DNA of 64,000 nt from Isochrysis galbana (Eukaryota; Haptophyta; Isochrysidales; Isochrysidaceae). The stretch spans positions 4,271,419-4,335,418 of the forward strand of contig CM030939.1 of the NCBI GenBank assembly GCA_018136815.1, written 5' to 3'. A program made the position numbers and the translations under genes. Every line of letters begins with the position of its first letter. Position 1 is the stretch's first letter. The notes beneath the pieces are model-generated. The model saw only the letters and a list, made by a program, of their open reading frames with translations. It did no database searches and was not told the origin of the DNA. Below, piece after piece: positions 42,501 to 51,700 of this stretch.

Positions 42501-43063
42501 GGTGATGAGGTGGTGGTGTGGTAATTCATGCTCATGTGCGATTGGAGGGTGTGTGTGGTTGTGGTTGTGGGCAGTGGGCAACCACGTGCTTGCTTGAGTG
42601 AGAGGGCAACTGGCGCGGCGCGCGGCGCGAGCTGAGCGAGCGGCGCAAACGCGAGCCCGTAGCTCGCGCGCCGCGCATTTGCTCGGGCAGGCATGGGGAT
42701 GGCAATGGCTGCGGGCCTGGGGGCAAGAGGGCTTCACCTCGCCGCGGCATGGCGCTGCGTGCTCGCAGGCTCTGTCTGTGTCTGTCGTAATCATCCTGCG
42801 ATCGAGTAAGTATTAGTTATTCAGCCTCTTTATTAACGTAATCTACCCTATCCTCTGTGTGGGACTTTCCTAGTGACCCCCAGCCGAGCCACGCGCTCAT
42901 TCTTGCTCTGCAAGGGTTTTGTTTTAGCGCGTAGACCCCCCACACCCACCCAAATATCCACCAAGTATCCAGGGCACCCATGGAAATATCCAGAGATAGC
43001 TAGTCCTGCCAAAATTCGCCCAAATATCCAGTAGATATATCCGGATATTTCTGCCAAGGCCTA
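39514..43063 (-). mobile_element. Complete hAT DNA transposon
   Basis: A 3,550-bp element with perfect 21-bp terminal inverted repeats and a perfect 8-bp target duplication, the diagnostic hAT insertion signature. It encodes one transposase on the minus strand. Short ATATCC motifs in repeated array sit just inside each end (39530-39615 and 42950-43045), matching the subterminal motif clusters through which hAT transposases bind. Identical ends and an open transposase suggest a young copy. It interrupts the membrane-protein gene at 39226-43868. Confidence 0.95.
39834..42414 (-). CDS. hAT transposase
   Basis: Two exons, 42414-42064 and 41945-39834, separated by a 118-bp intron (GTATGC...ATCAG), give about 820 aa. 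Exon 1 is acidic, then has a small barrel-like VGVRVVYDTLGQCV...KWVNKSD segment. Exon 2 begins with a BED-type zinc finger (CRACKHEV...HANFHSH...KH). The RNase-H-like core follows with candidate catalytic Asp in CFDGTTRLGEAV and GISRDSCSTNG. The insertion domain contains an ITYSDGSSLLI stretch. The hATC block SPNSAACERVFSLLQCSFG carries the catalytic Glu, and the protein ends at RYNRSKR. The exon 1 frame is open upstream (Lys/Arg-rich, NLS-like) but without an ATG before a stop, so the start at 42414 is provisional. Confidence 0.9.
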
Positions 43064-43071
43064 TTCTTCTC
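43043..43071. repeat. hAT right end: terminal inverted repeat and target duplication
   Basis: 43043-43063 is the exact reverse complement of the left 21-bp repeat, followed by TTCTTCTC at 43064-43071, the second copy of the target duplication. Confidence 0.95.
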
Positions 43072-44166
43072 CCGTTCGAAAACGCCAACCACCGCGAGGA
43101 TGGAGCAGATGACGATGAGCGGAATGTAGAGACCGCGGTAGCGGTAGAAGTGGCTTCCTTCGTACTCACTGCTGCTGCTTCCGCGCGGCGGCTCGGGTGA
43201 GGGGCCCGCGCGGCGGGGTGGGCGGCGGGGCCGGTGGCGGGGCCGGCGATGGGGCCGGCGGCGGGGCGGTGAGCGTATGCAGGACCCGGGGGGACCAGTC
43301 GTAGACGCAGTCGTTTTCCAACACGAACAGCCCCTGCACCTCGATCCACACCGGCTGCTCGAGCAAGGAACAGATGGTCTGCACGATGGGGGTGAAGCTG
43401 GACTCCACAGAGTCGACCTCGGCTTCCGCGTCCATCACGAGCTTGGACCCCGACCAGCGCACGGCGCCAAACGGGGGGAAGCTGACGCTACCCCCCTCAA
43501 TGGCCTTCCTGAGGTAATGCCGCACGCCCGTGCAAGAGTGCTACAACCACCGCCGTGTGAGCAATCATGTGAGCGGTGTACGAGAGGGTCTGGGCGCCCG
43601 CTGACCACGCGCCCCAACTCAACAAGAAGAAGACGGTAGGTGCGCGCACGTCCAACCCGAGACAAAGCGCGGCGTAGGCGACGACTGCGCACGCCACCGA
43701 TACGTCAACCCATAGAAGAGAGCTGTTTCCGAAGAGAATGCGCTGAGTGCGGAAGAGGAGCGACACGATGCCTGCTAGCGCGATCAAGACATTGCGAGCC
43801 CAAAGGCCTTGCGCGAAGATCAGCGCAGACGTCACGATGCAGAACGCCTCGAACCACACCGGCACCATCCGTACATACTCTCACGAGTTTATATTCACAG
43901 GGCCACCCTTCGGCTAATGTTTCCAACCATCGAGAAGAAAGTCCCATCCACCCAGGCCATCAAAAGCGCAATGTCATGGTGGACGTCGCGCGGCTTCTTC
44001 AGATCCGTCTCATAAGGGAAGCGGCTAAGAGGCGGCGCGGTCCGGCAGGGGCCTCTCTCCGCGCGCCCGATCCCTTCGTCACAGACTGGCAACCATGTGC
44101 ACCACCGCTTTCTCACCGAGCCAAGGATGTCTCAAACGAAGGGAGGAGGCCTCAAGCCGACGGTGA

Positions 44167-44970
44167 TCATACTTTGATCATTTGGTCTCCCTTCCCTTCC
44201 GGGTTCTTCCCCTCCTCCGTGCTTAGGTGCGCATTTTGGGCCCACTGACTCTTCCAAGGGTAGCAAGTTACCGTTGCTCCATCGAAGTGGCATATGACGC
44301 CTCGCAGGGCCTGGCTAAATGCGCCATTCACTGCGGACGAGCATCTGACGAGGGCCAACTCTTCCAGCTGATACAACACCTTGCTGCCTTGCAATCTGGC
44401 CCCCAGGTCCACCTCCTGCACTTCCGTGAGCTTGAGGTTCTCCAGCGCCACGAGTGCATCGACGTTGCCCAAGACTTCGGTGACGTGGGCCTCCATTCGT
44501 TTGATGGCATGACCCGCCGTGTCGATGACCAACCGCTTACAGCCCGAAAGAGAGAGCTCCTCGAGGAGAGGGAGCATGGTGCCTCCGGTTATCTCCGAAA
44601 TCGCGAGGGTCCCGCACCGTTCGCCGAGGCATCTCAGATGGAGTTTTCGGACCTTGATCCCCTCTGCGAGGCTCGCTGAGTATGCGAAGAGCGCGGACCA
44701 GAACTCATGGAAGTCTTCTTTGGTCTGCACATCCAGGTTCAACTCGATGCTGTGGCACGTCTTCCTCGAGTCGGTGTTCTGCAGCGCGGAGCTCACCTCC
44801 TCGTCCTTGTGCGCGTGCAGCACGTCCCCCGCCAACCCCCTCACCAACAGTCTGAAGATTTTGCTGAAGTTCTTCAGTGGCAATTTTACAACTAACTTTT
44901 TGGTGGATTGCTCCGTTGTGGAGTCGGAGTCGCGAGAGAGGAGAGACAAGGCAAGGTCTCTATGCGCCAT
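44167..44970 (-). CDS. Leucine-rich-repeat-like protein
   Basis: A single-exon frame of 267 aa. The middle has leucine-rich-repeat-like strands: KVRKLHLRCLG, LPLLEELSLSGCKRL, LVALENLKLTEVQEVDL and LYQLEELALVRC. The N-terminus is Ser/Leu/Arg-rich. The C-terminus is short and charged. It is transcribed away from the LRR gene at 45268, with ~300 bp between the two start codons. No enzymatic domain is seen. It is probably a binding protein and may be a shortened relative of its neighbour. Confidence 0.65.
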   Translation of the reverse strand: MAHRDLALSLLSRDSDSTTEQSTKKLVVKLPLKNFSKIFRLLVRGLAGDVLHAHKDEEVSSALQNTDSRKTCHSIELNLDVQTKEDFHEFWSALFAYSASLAEGIKVRKLHLRCLGERCGTLAISEITGGTMLPLLEELSLSGCKRLVIDTAGHAIKRMEAHVTEVLGNVDALVALENLKLTEVQEVDLGARLQGSKVLYQLEELALVRCSSAVNGAFSQALRGVICHFDGATVTCYPWKSQWAQNAHLSTEEGKNPEGKGDQMIKV

Positions 44971-45098
44971 CCGAGTTGCCTGCTGCTCTGAATGCTCCCC
45001 TACAGAAAAAAGAAAGGGGGGGGCGGTGGGGAGGGAGCGGGAGGGGAAGCGCGCAGTGGGCGAACGTGAGAGGGGAGAGAGCGCGCGGAGAAGGGGGT

Positions 45099-45250
45099 GC
45101 TGCCGTCTCGGCCAAGCGGGAGGCCTCCTCAGGTTGCCGCGTTGGGGTTGTGGGAGGCAACCCCCTCTTAGGGATGCTCCTCTTCCGCTTGGTCAGCAAG
45201 GGCGGCTGCGCGCCCTTCCCAACCGGGTACCAAATGAAGGCAAACGACCT
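45099..45250 (+). repeat. ~150-bp direct repeat, upstream copy
   Basis: GCTGCCGTCTCGGCCAAGCG through CCAAATGAAGGCAAACGACC recurs at 47343-47491 with only a handful of differences. It lies immediately before the start codon of the LRR gene at 45268, so part of that gene's leader is repeat-derived. Confidence 0.9.
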
Positions 45251-45267
45251 TTATTTTCTTCAGCGTT

Positions 45268-46980
45268 ATGGGAACAATCATGAAAAAGGCGAAGAACGAT
45301 TTGACGGACAGGGAGCTCTCACGAAAACTAATCTTGGGCAACTTGGCAGTGAGCGCACTACAAATATTCGATCAGCACCACCCACACGAGTGTGAACTTG
45401 AAATCACAAACACCAACATCCATTTGTTGAACCGGCCATGTCAACGTGAGAATCTCCGTTTCCTTCCAAGCCCGGGAGGTCATCCCTTCCGGTTGAAAAT
45501 TAACACATCGGATGCACGCATATGGAGTCACGTATCCAAGCGACCCATTCGCGTATCCAGTCTCTGGGTCTTGCAAAATCACAATGAGCATCTGCGGAAA
45601 CTACAGAAGGTCAACCTGATGGGCCTGCACACTCTACAGCTTGGCCGGTTCGCCGAGGATCAAGTCGTGTCGCAAGCGGATCAGGTCATATCGCAAGAGG
45701 CGACCACCTTCATCAACTCCTACTGTGGAGCCAGGGTTCCCCTCAAGACTTTGATATTTCGGAACATAAGCGTATTCAGTGCGTTGCTACAAAATAGCAA
45801 ATTGGATTGTCTCAAGAATCTCGTGCTTGTCTCCCGCCCACTGGATTCTAATAAAACGTGCGATTTTATCGAGGCCTTGCACAATGAGATAGTCGTAAAG
45901 AAAAACACTCGCACTCTGGGAAACCTTGAGAAGCTCGTCCTCAACACCGTCAGTATTGGCGAGGACATACGCATGTTGAAGGATTGTATAATCGAGGGGC
46001 AGATGAAGACGACGCTGAAAGAGCTCAATCTCAATGACAACGGTATAGACGACAGGGGCCTCGTCGAGGCGTTATCAGACGCCCTCGGGGCCGCTGCAAT
46101 CGAAAAGCTCCACCTTCGACTCAATGCACTAGGAGATTTCGTCCCATTGTTGCCTCCTTCATTGAAGGTCCTCAATCTGAGATCGTGCGGCATAACCAAT
46201 CCTGGGATGGAGAAGCTGATAACTAACGCCCAAAGGGCAAGTCTGACGGAACTTGATATAAGTAATAATGAGTTCGATTGGAGAGGCATGTGTCAATTCA
46301 TGAAATACGCACACCACCTCTCCGAGCTAAAGACACTGTCCATATCGGAAAACAATCTAGGTCGGCAAGGGCTGCAAGCATTCGCATCGAAAGTGAACGA
46401 ACTCCAGAATCTGTCCCATCTCTATGTGTCAGATATTGCTTATCGTGTGTCAGATGTTGCTCATCGTGCTCACGACATCAAGGAAATTTGTGAGCGCATT
46501 AATCTCAAGAGTATTGAATTGGATCGTGTCAATGAAGACGAATTTAGGGTTCTTCATAAACACCTAGAAAAGTTAGATAGATTAATAATAAAAGTGTGTC
46601 TTACAACACATACACCCCTTTTAGCAGAGCTGTCGAATTTGAAGGAGTTGCACTTGGAACGTGCACACGCGTATCAGATTTTGAGGCTGTTGCCTAGATT
46701 GAAGGTGCCTACCCTTCGTGCGCGATCCTGTGGATTCACGGACAAACATATGGACGATCTGATCGCAATGCTCAGTGCGAATAAGACGCTCACGAAACTC
46801 GATTTGTCTCGAAACCAAGGTATCACAGATGGTGGATTTCAAATACTCGCGAACGCTGTTGGCGACGGAAGGCTCAAGCTGGATTCTCTGGTATTGGAGT
46901 GGACTGGAATCAAACAGGAGACGATGTCTCGTCATTCGACAAAACATCCATTCGTATGGAGTGAACGAGTATTAGGGTGA
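45268..46980 (+). CDS. Leucine-rich-repeat protein (ribonuclease-inhibitor type)
   Basis: A single exon of 570 aa. Residues ~245-350 contain clear repeats: LKELNLNDNGIDDRG, IEKLHLRLNALGD, LKVLNLRSCGITNPGMEKL and LTELDISNNEFDWRGM. One more at ~365 is LKTLSISENNLGRQG, and others at ~460-560 include LTKLDLSRNQGITDGGF. The N-terminal ~240 residues are less regular, with LRR-like strands such as LKTLIFRNISV. The repeat type fits a protein-protein interaction scaffold. It forms a divergent pair with the minus-strand gene at 44167-44970. Direct repeats of ~150 bp lie just upstream and ~360 bp downstream. Confidence 0.8.
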   Translation: MGTIMKKAKNDLTDRELSRKLILGNLAVSALQIFDQHHPHECELEITNTNIHLLNRPCQRENLRFLPSPGGHPFRLKINTSDARIWSHVSKRPIRVSSLWVLQNHNEHLRKLQKVNLMGLHTLQLGRFAEDQVVSQADQVISQEATTFINSYCGARVPLKTLIFRNISVFSALLQNSKLDCLKNLVLVSRPLDSNKTCDFIEALHNEIVVKKNTRTLGNLEKLVLNTVSIGEDIRMLKDCIIEGQMKTTLKELNLNDNGIDDRGLVEALSDALGAAAIEKLHLRLNALGDFVPLLPPSLKVLNLRSCGITNPGMEKLITNAQRASLTELDISNNEFDWRGMCQFMKYAHHLSELKTLSISENNLGRQGLQAFASKVNELQNLSHLYVSDIAYRVSDVAHRAHDIKEICERINLKSIELDRVNEDEFRVLHKHLEKLDRLIIKVCLTTHTPLLAELSNLKELHLERAHAYQILRLLPRLKVPTLRARSCGFTDKHMDDLIAMLSANKTLTKLDLSRNQGITDGGFQILANAVGDGRLKLDSLVLEWTGIKQETMSRHSTKHPFVWSERVLG

Positions 46981-48354
46981 TGCTCGTAGCGGGCCATCAT
47001 GAGGGGGAAGGGGGGGGATGGCTCACGAGGGTCGGGTCGTCTTTCCGTCGGCGGGCTCTTCGCCGCTCCGTCGACTCTCCGCCCCTCCGCCCCTCCGCCC
47101 CTCCGCCTCGTAGCGTGTATGTCCGTGTGTTTTGGTGCCTCCCCTGACGTGCCGAGGCGTACCCCTTGATACTCGGAGCGCTCTCCATGCGCCGTCACAC
47201 CCAAGCGCTGACGCTACACCCCACCGTCTCTGACGCCCGACGTGACAAACCCCGCGCACACACACACACACACGCCTAGCCACTTGACGTGGTCGGCTGA
47301 CTCCGGCCGGTGTGCCTTCACCCGACCCAGGCTAGCGAGGTTGCTGCCGTCTCGGCCAAGCGGGAGGCCTCCTCAGGTTGCCGCGTTGGGGTGGGAGGCA
47401 ACCCCCTCTCAGGAATGCTCCTCTTCCGCTTGGTCAGCAAGGGCGGCTGCGCGCCCTTTCCAACCGGGTACCAAATGAAGGCAAACGACCTGAGTGGAGT
47501 GGCTGTGGCTGTGCTGGATGTGGATTGGGTCTCTAAAGATTGTTGAGACAAGGGACGGGGCTCTCCAGGGGCGACCGTGCTCACGGAGGGCTGAGCACGG
47601 GGAGCACTGGGGCTGGAGGGAGGCATGGCACCGGCGGGAACACCGCTCACACAAGCCTGGGGCGACGGTGGTCGAGAGAGCTCGCCCAAAGCCCCGGGGA
47701 GTGCGGCCATGGGCGCGACTCTCGGAACTCTGGGACAAGAGAAAGCGCGGGAAACACACGGGGGGGGCGCGCAAGGAGAGAAAGGGGGCGCACACATGAG
47801 AAAACAAGGGAGGGGGATCGAGAGCGATCACCCCTATCCTAACAGGCACAGTCCCTCAGCACTAGGATTAAACTAGGACAACAAGAAAACTCTGACGACA
47901 TCTATGCTCTCTCTACTCGTATGCTCAGCAGGAAGGGGTCCATCATACTCAGATAATACCGCACCGGGCGACCTTCCCCCAGCTCCGATTATTCAAGGCT
48001 TCGCCGTTCTTATCTCTATTCTCTCACAAGACCTCTCCCTCCCTCCCTCTCTGCCACTAGCCCCTCGCTCATGTCGCTGCGAGTGCGCCTCCGCCGCAAC
48101 CCCCCCCCCCCCCCCTCCCCCCCCTTCCCCTTCCTTTCGCCCCCGAATGCACCCCCCCCCCCCCCCCCCCCCCGATCTTCCATGTTCGTCGGCTCTTCTT
48201 ATTTGACACTGGATAGTGCGCATCGCACCGCTACTCTCGCCTGAACATCGGCTGCGGCGCCAACCGGATTGTCTTATGCCTAATTCTCCTTTACGTACAG
48301 ATCGCGCTGCGAGCGCCACTCGCTCGGTGTACTGTGCCCACGCACGCGCGCTCA
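46981..48354. other. Intergenic DNA with repeats and C tracts
   Basis: 47070-47110 is CCCCTCCG microsatellite and 47257-47272 a CA run. 47343-47491 is the downstream copy of the ~150-bp direct repeat. 47843-47925 repeats 37740-37835. 48100-48120 and 48150-48172 are C runs. A CAG at 48298-48300 could end a 5' intron of the next gene. Confidence 0.55.
47343..47491 (+). repeat. ~150-bp direct repeat, downstream copy
   Basis: Partner of 45099-45250 in the same orientation. The two bracket the LRR gene at 45268-46980. Confidence 0.9.
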
Positions 48355-48800
48355 ATGGCTGGTCCCGCCAAAGTCCTGGTAGTTCCACAAGCACCGTTCG
48401 ACGGTCCGGCCTCTGTTGAGCGCAAGGAGCCATTGATTGAAATGGGAGTGCGTTATGAGGCAGGAGTGCCCTCGCCGATGGAGAGTGTACTAAGCCAGGA
48501 GCCGATTGTCGTCGATGGCCTCATGACTATGACGGGTGGTGGGGCGCTTGGCTTCCCCAAACAGTTCATCAAACTAAGCGCAACGTAAGCTGCCTCAACC
48601 CTGGCTGAGAATCTTCCGAGTATCTCAAGAGATCAGCAGATCAAAAGACATTCTTCATGCGAGCCTTTCTGCGCCACTCCACTTACCCATTCTCCAACCG
48701 CCATCTGGACTTCAGGGATCCAACACCCGTTGCGTGCACGTACAGCGGCCTGCGCTTCGTCAGCAAGCAGGCTCTAGAGTACGCCGCTCGCCGTGCTTGA
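48355..48800 (+). CDS. NDUFS6-like mitochondrial complex I subunit lacking most zinc ligands
   Basis: Two exons, 48355-48584 and 48716-48800, with intron GTAAGC...TTCAG, 104 aa. EPIVVDG, then GGGALGFPKQFIKL and VACTYSGLRFVSK, matches the C-terminal zinc-ribbon region of the NDUFS6 family (13-kDa subunit), whose pattern is C-x(n)-GALGHP...C-x2-C-GLR. Here the first Cys is Thr, the His is Phe and the last Cys is Ser, so only one of four usual zinc ligands remains. The frame stays open upstream to a CAG at 48298-48300 with an Arg-rich, acid-free stretch (ALRAPLARCTVPTHARS). This suggests a transit peptide encoded partly by an unseen upstream exon. Confidence 0.65.
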
Positions 48801-49276
48801 GCCAGAATTTCCCTCTGTCCATCAAGATCAATGGGGTCATTGTTTGAAAGCATCGATCTACAGACCTGTATGACGGAAGACCAGAGACTAGCGGCCGCGA
48901 CAATGAGCGCTGATATTTCATGCGCAGTGGCTCTGAAAACCACAGACAATAGAACGACTCGGCGACGCGACGAGCCCAGCTCTTTGGGGTTGCGGGGCTT
49001 GTGCGGAGCTTAGGAAAAAGTCGGTGCGGACTATGTGCGCGCATCAAGTTTCAATCCATCTCAATGGTGTCGCGCATTGCGAGCGGCATATGCGCTTCAG
49101 GTGGCAAGTGAGGGTATGGTGAATCGGTGAATATGGAGGCAGGGGGCACATTGGCGGTGCGCATCCGCGTGAAAGTGAAATAAGCAACATTGTACATTGA
49201 CATCGTACATGTACATGTAGCCATTGTACATACTACTACTAGTACAATTTTTCTAATGACTAATGAGAGTTACTAT
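48801..49276. other. Intergenic DNA
   Basis: Downstream flank of the NDUFS6-like gene, with AT-rich ACATGTAC-type repeats at 49190-49245. A minus-strand open frame here has no recognisable domain. Confidence 0.5.
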
Positions 49277-50035
49277 CAACTAAGTTTATATTTAGTTCGC
49301 CCATGGGGGGGCACGAGCCCCCCCCTCTCTCCACTCCTCCCATGCCATGGGGGAGGAACCACCCATGCTCCTGGCACGCCTGATGGCTTGCGCAGGAGCC
49401 CACTGCCCTGCTGACCCACTCTCTCAGTGGCAGGCTCGCCTGCCTCGCGCGTCCTGGTCTGTCGTGGCCAGCCCATCGCTCCAACCCCCCCTCCCCCCCT
49501 GTTCGACAGGCAGACAGGTGCAGAGTGGGGGCCCCTGAGGCCCAGGAGCGCCAGCGAGGGAGAGGCAGGGGAGACCAGGGCCCAGCCCCAGCCTCCTCTG
49601 CCCCCTGAGTTGGCCTCCAGGAGCCTCCAGGGGTCGCCAGAGGCAGCTGCAGGCCTGTCGCAGGCGCGCCATCGCGCGTGCCTGCAGGAGAGGGGAGAGA
49701 GAGCGCGGAGAAGGGGGTGGGCGGGCAGCGAGGGCTCCGCTCACCGGAAAATATGTAAGTCCCGCACCTGTTTACAGGAGAAGTCGGGACTGAGGGCACG
49801 CCGCCAGCCCGGTAGGCATAGGAGGAAGGGGGGAACGGATAACCGGGGGGGGGGCGCTGACCACCGACCATATCTAAGCCCTTTTCCCCTATCCCCCTAG
49901 TAGTGCACGGGGGGAGTCGCCTGATGGCGGGGGGAAAGGGCCGGGAGAGAGGGGCTGTAGAAAGTTTTGCTGCGTGAGTAGAAAGTAGAGGGTCCACGGC
50001 CGCGTGTGCGGTGAGACTATTAAGAAGTTAATTAA
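49277..50035 (-). repeat. Dispersed ~750-bp repeat, inverted copy
   Basis: The reverse complement of the 34765-35520 family. It starts with the near-palindromic end AACTAAGTTTATATTTAGTT and runs through CAGGTGCAGAGTGGG, GGAGCCTCCAGGGGTCGCC and CATCGCGCGTGCC to GGCCGCGTGTGCGGTGAGAC. Its far end matches 11340-11460. Confidence 0.85.
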
Positions 50036-50689
50036 TTAATGAGAGTTACTATAAGCAACTGCCACTAGGCTTTTGTACTACGCCCTCACTTTTTGGTTTT
50101 CAAGTAGGTCTGGGTCGATCCTGACGTCGTATGTCGTATGTCGTATTTGCGTTTGAGTTTGTATCCGTATCCGATCGGTTCGAATGTGCCTAGTAGAGGA
50201 AGGTGATCTGTGACTGTGAGCTGTGAGCTGTGAGGTCTGAGGCGCCTTTGCCAGGCTGAAGAGGCTGCAACCTCACGTCTGGTTTTTTTTCGCTGACACC
50301 CCCACACCTCGTAGGGCGGTCAAACAGGGGCTTTTTCACCATAAGTTGCATTTTTTGACCGTGGCGCGTGGCGCGATGCTCAATGCTCAATAAAAACTCC
50401 AGGGGGGCCACTTGCCGCCACGAAAATCTTCGCCAGGAAATGGAAATTGTGCGATTCGCCCACCCTCTCCCGCCCTCCGTCACGCGCGCTCACGCTCTAC
50501 CCGTAAAGACTTGATGTGAGTGTGGTGGCGTGTCATCAGTCTCCGACACCAAAAAGACAAAGGAATGAAGGGAGTGGTGTAAGTAAAGGCTTTGTAAAGG
50601 GAGTGAGTGAATGTTCTAGATGGCGTGAGGCGTGAGTCGGTACCGTGAGTGCGTGGTCCTTTATAGCTAGCGGTAGTAAGTAGCCTGAA

Positions 50690-51700
50690 TCTTCAGATTT
50701 TTTGTTCGACGAGGTTTCGGCGCGCGGCCTGTCCGATTGGCGATTGGCGTGACCATCCGGGTGGCTCCTGTGTATTTGATGTCTGGTGGGTGGTGGGGGT
50801 GGGGCTTCCCATTCCCATCCGGATGGATCGTCGAACGAAAACGGGCACGCACCGCGCACCGCGCCCGGTCTCGACTTGAAGTTGAGCTTTGTAAGCTTTT
50901 TGTCGCATTCGCGAATCGACACTCGTTAGGCTTCGCTCTTCTCTTCGTCGTTCGGTATTTATCGTTATAATTCTCTCGTTCTCGTTCTCGGTCAAAAGCT
51001 TCGCTTGGATGCATGGGATCGTGGGTTGCGGAGCGCCCTCTCTCTTTCTCTCGAAAGAGAAGGGAAGTTTCCCTACCTTTCTTCCTCCCAGGCGCCTCGC
51101 AAATAGGTTTAATTTGCTATCTCCCCTGCGTTTCTTTATCTGCTTCAGGGGGCAATTAGGTTTAATTTGCGACCTCTTCGTATCTCTCCCTGAGGCACAT
51201 CGCACTCCTTTCGTCTTATTCGGTAGGTCTCTTGGAATCCTGCGCGGCAGGATTGCCCCTCGTTTCCGTTATGGTGCGATTCCCCTTCCAGACGGGATCG
51301 CCGACAGATCGCCTTCTGATCGTCGTCCGTCGTTGTCTGGCCGGAGTGTTTGGGTTTGATTTCAGTCGAGTTATGTGAGAAAGTCGTGGGGCGAGAGTCG
51401 GGGTGTTTTCCTGGGTGTCTCTGTCCGTCGTCCTGTCGCCAGTCGTCATCCGTCGTCGCTCTCGCTCTCGTCGCTCTCGCTCTCGTAACACTCATACCCT
51501 ACAAACTCGCCTCGCCTCGCCAGCCCCTGCCATCACAGCCCTCTTCTCACTCGCCCTCGCCTCTCGCTACTCGCTCGATGTCGCTCTCGCCGCCGTCCTC
51601 GCCCTCGCTCAGGCCCGCCTGCCCGCCTTCCTCTGCTGACGGGCTTCAGCCCGTCAGCACCTCCGAAGTGGTCTCCCTCTCCGCGCCTGCCGCCGGCTTC
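50690..51700 (+). repeat. Ty3/gypsy LTR/leader fragment
   Basis: Plus-strand 50940-51640 parallels the minus strand of 13080-12330 closely, including GTCAAAAGCTTCGCTTGGAT, AGGTTTAATTTGC and GGCAGGATTGCCCCTCGTTT. It begins near the repeated end motif TGAATCTTCAGATTTTTT. After the hairpin at 51635-51658 the sequence departs, so no gag follows. I take it as a solo or truncated copy. Confidence 0.6.
51635..51658. other. Perfect hairpin in the retroelement leader
   Basis: GCTGACGGGCT - TC - AGCCCGTCAGC, an 11-bp stem shared with 12315-12338, where the centre is different. Confidence 0.55.

Larger units (their letters stand above)
39226..43868 (-). pseudogene. Membrane-protein gene interrupted by the hAT insertion
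   Basis: From an ATG at 43866-43868 a frame encodes about four hydrophobic helices (ALIFAQGLW.., DVSVACAVVAYAALCLGL and so on). A soluble stretch follows (43525-43260; ..DSVESSFTPIVQTICSLLEQ) and then a Pro-rich region. Another frame (43180-43064) encodes YRGLYIPLIVICSILAVVGV, a further membrane segment, right up to the transposon. Left of the transposon the coding continues as KERQRERR, an Ala/Gln-rich stretch and a hydrophilic tail, stopping at 39226-39228. Frame changes near 43510 and in the Pro-rich stretch are unresolved (small introns or indels). The product family is unknown. Confidence 0.55.

Noticed and set aside
45268-47491. Idea that the LRR gene is cargo of an LTR-type element bounded by the ~150-bp direct repeats
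   Set aside because: The repeats are short, lack TG...CA ends and flanking duplications, and no element proteins lie between them.
48683-49047. Minus-strand ORFs overlapping the NDUFS6-like second exon
   Set aside because: They lie antisense to a well-supported exon and show no recognisable domain.
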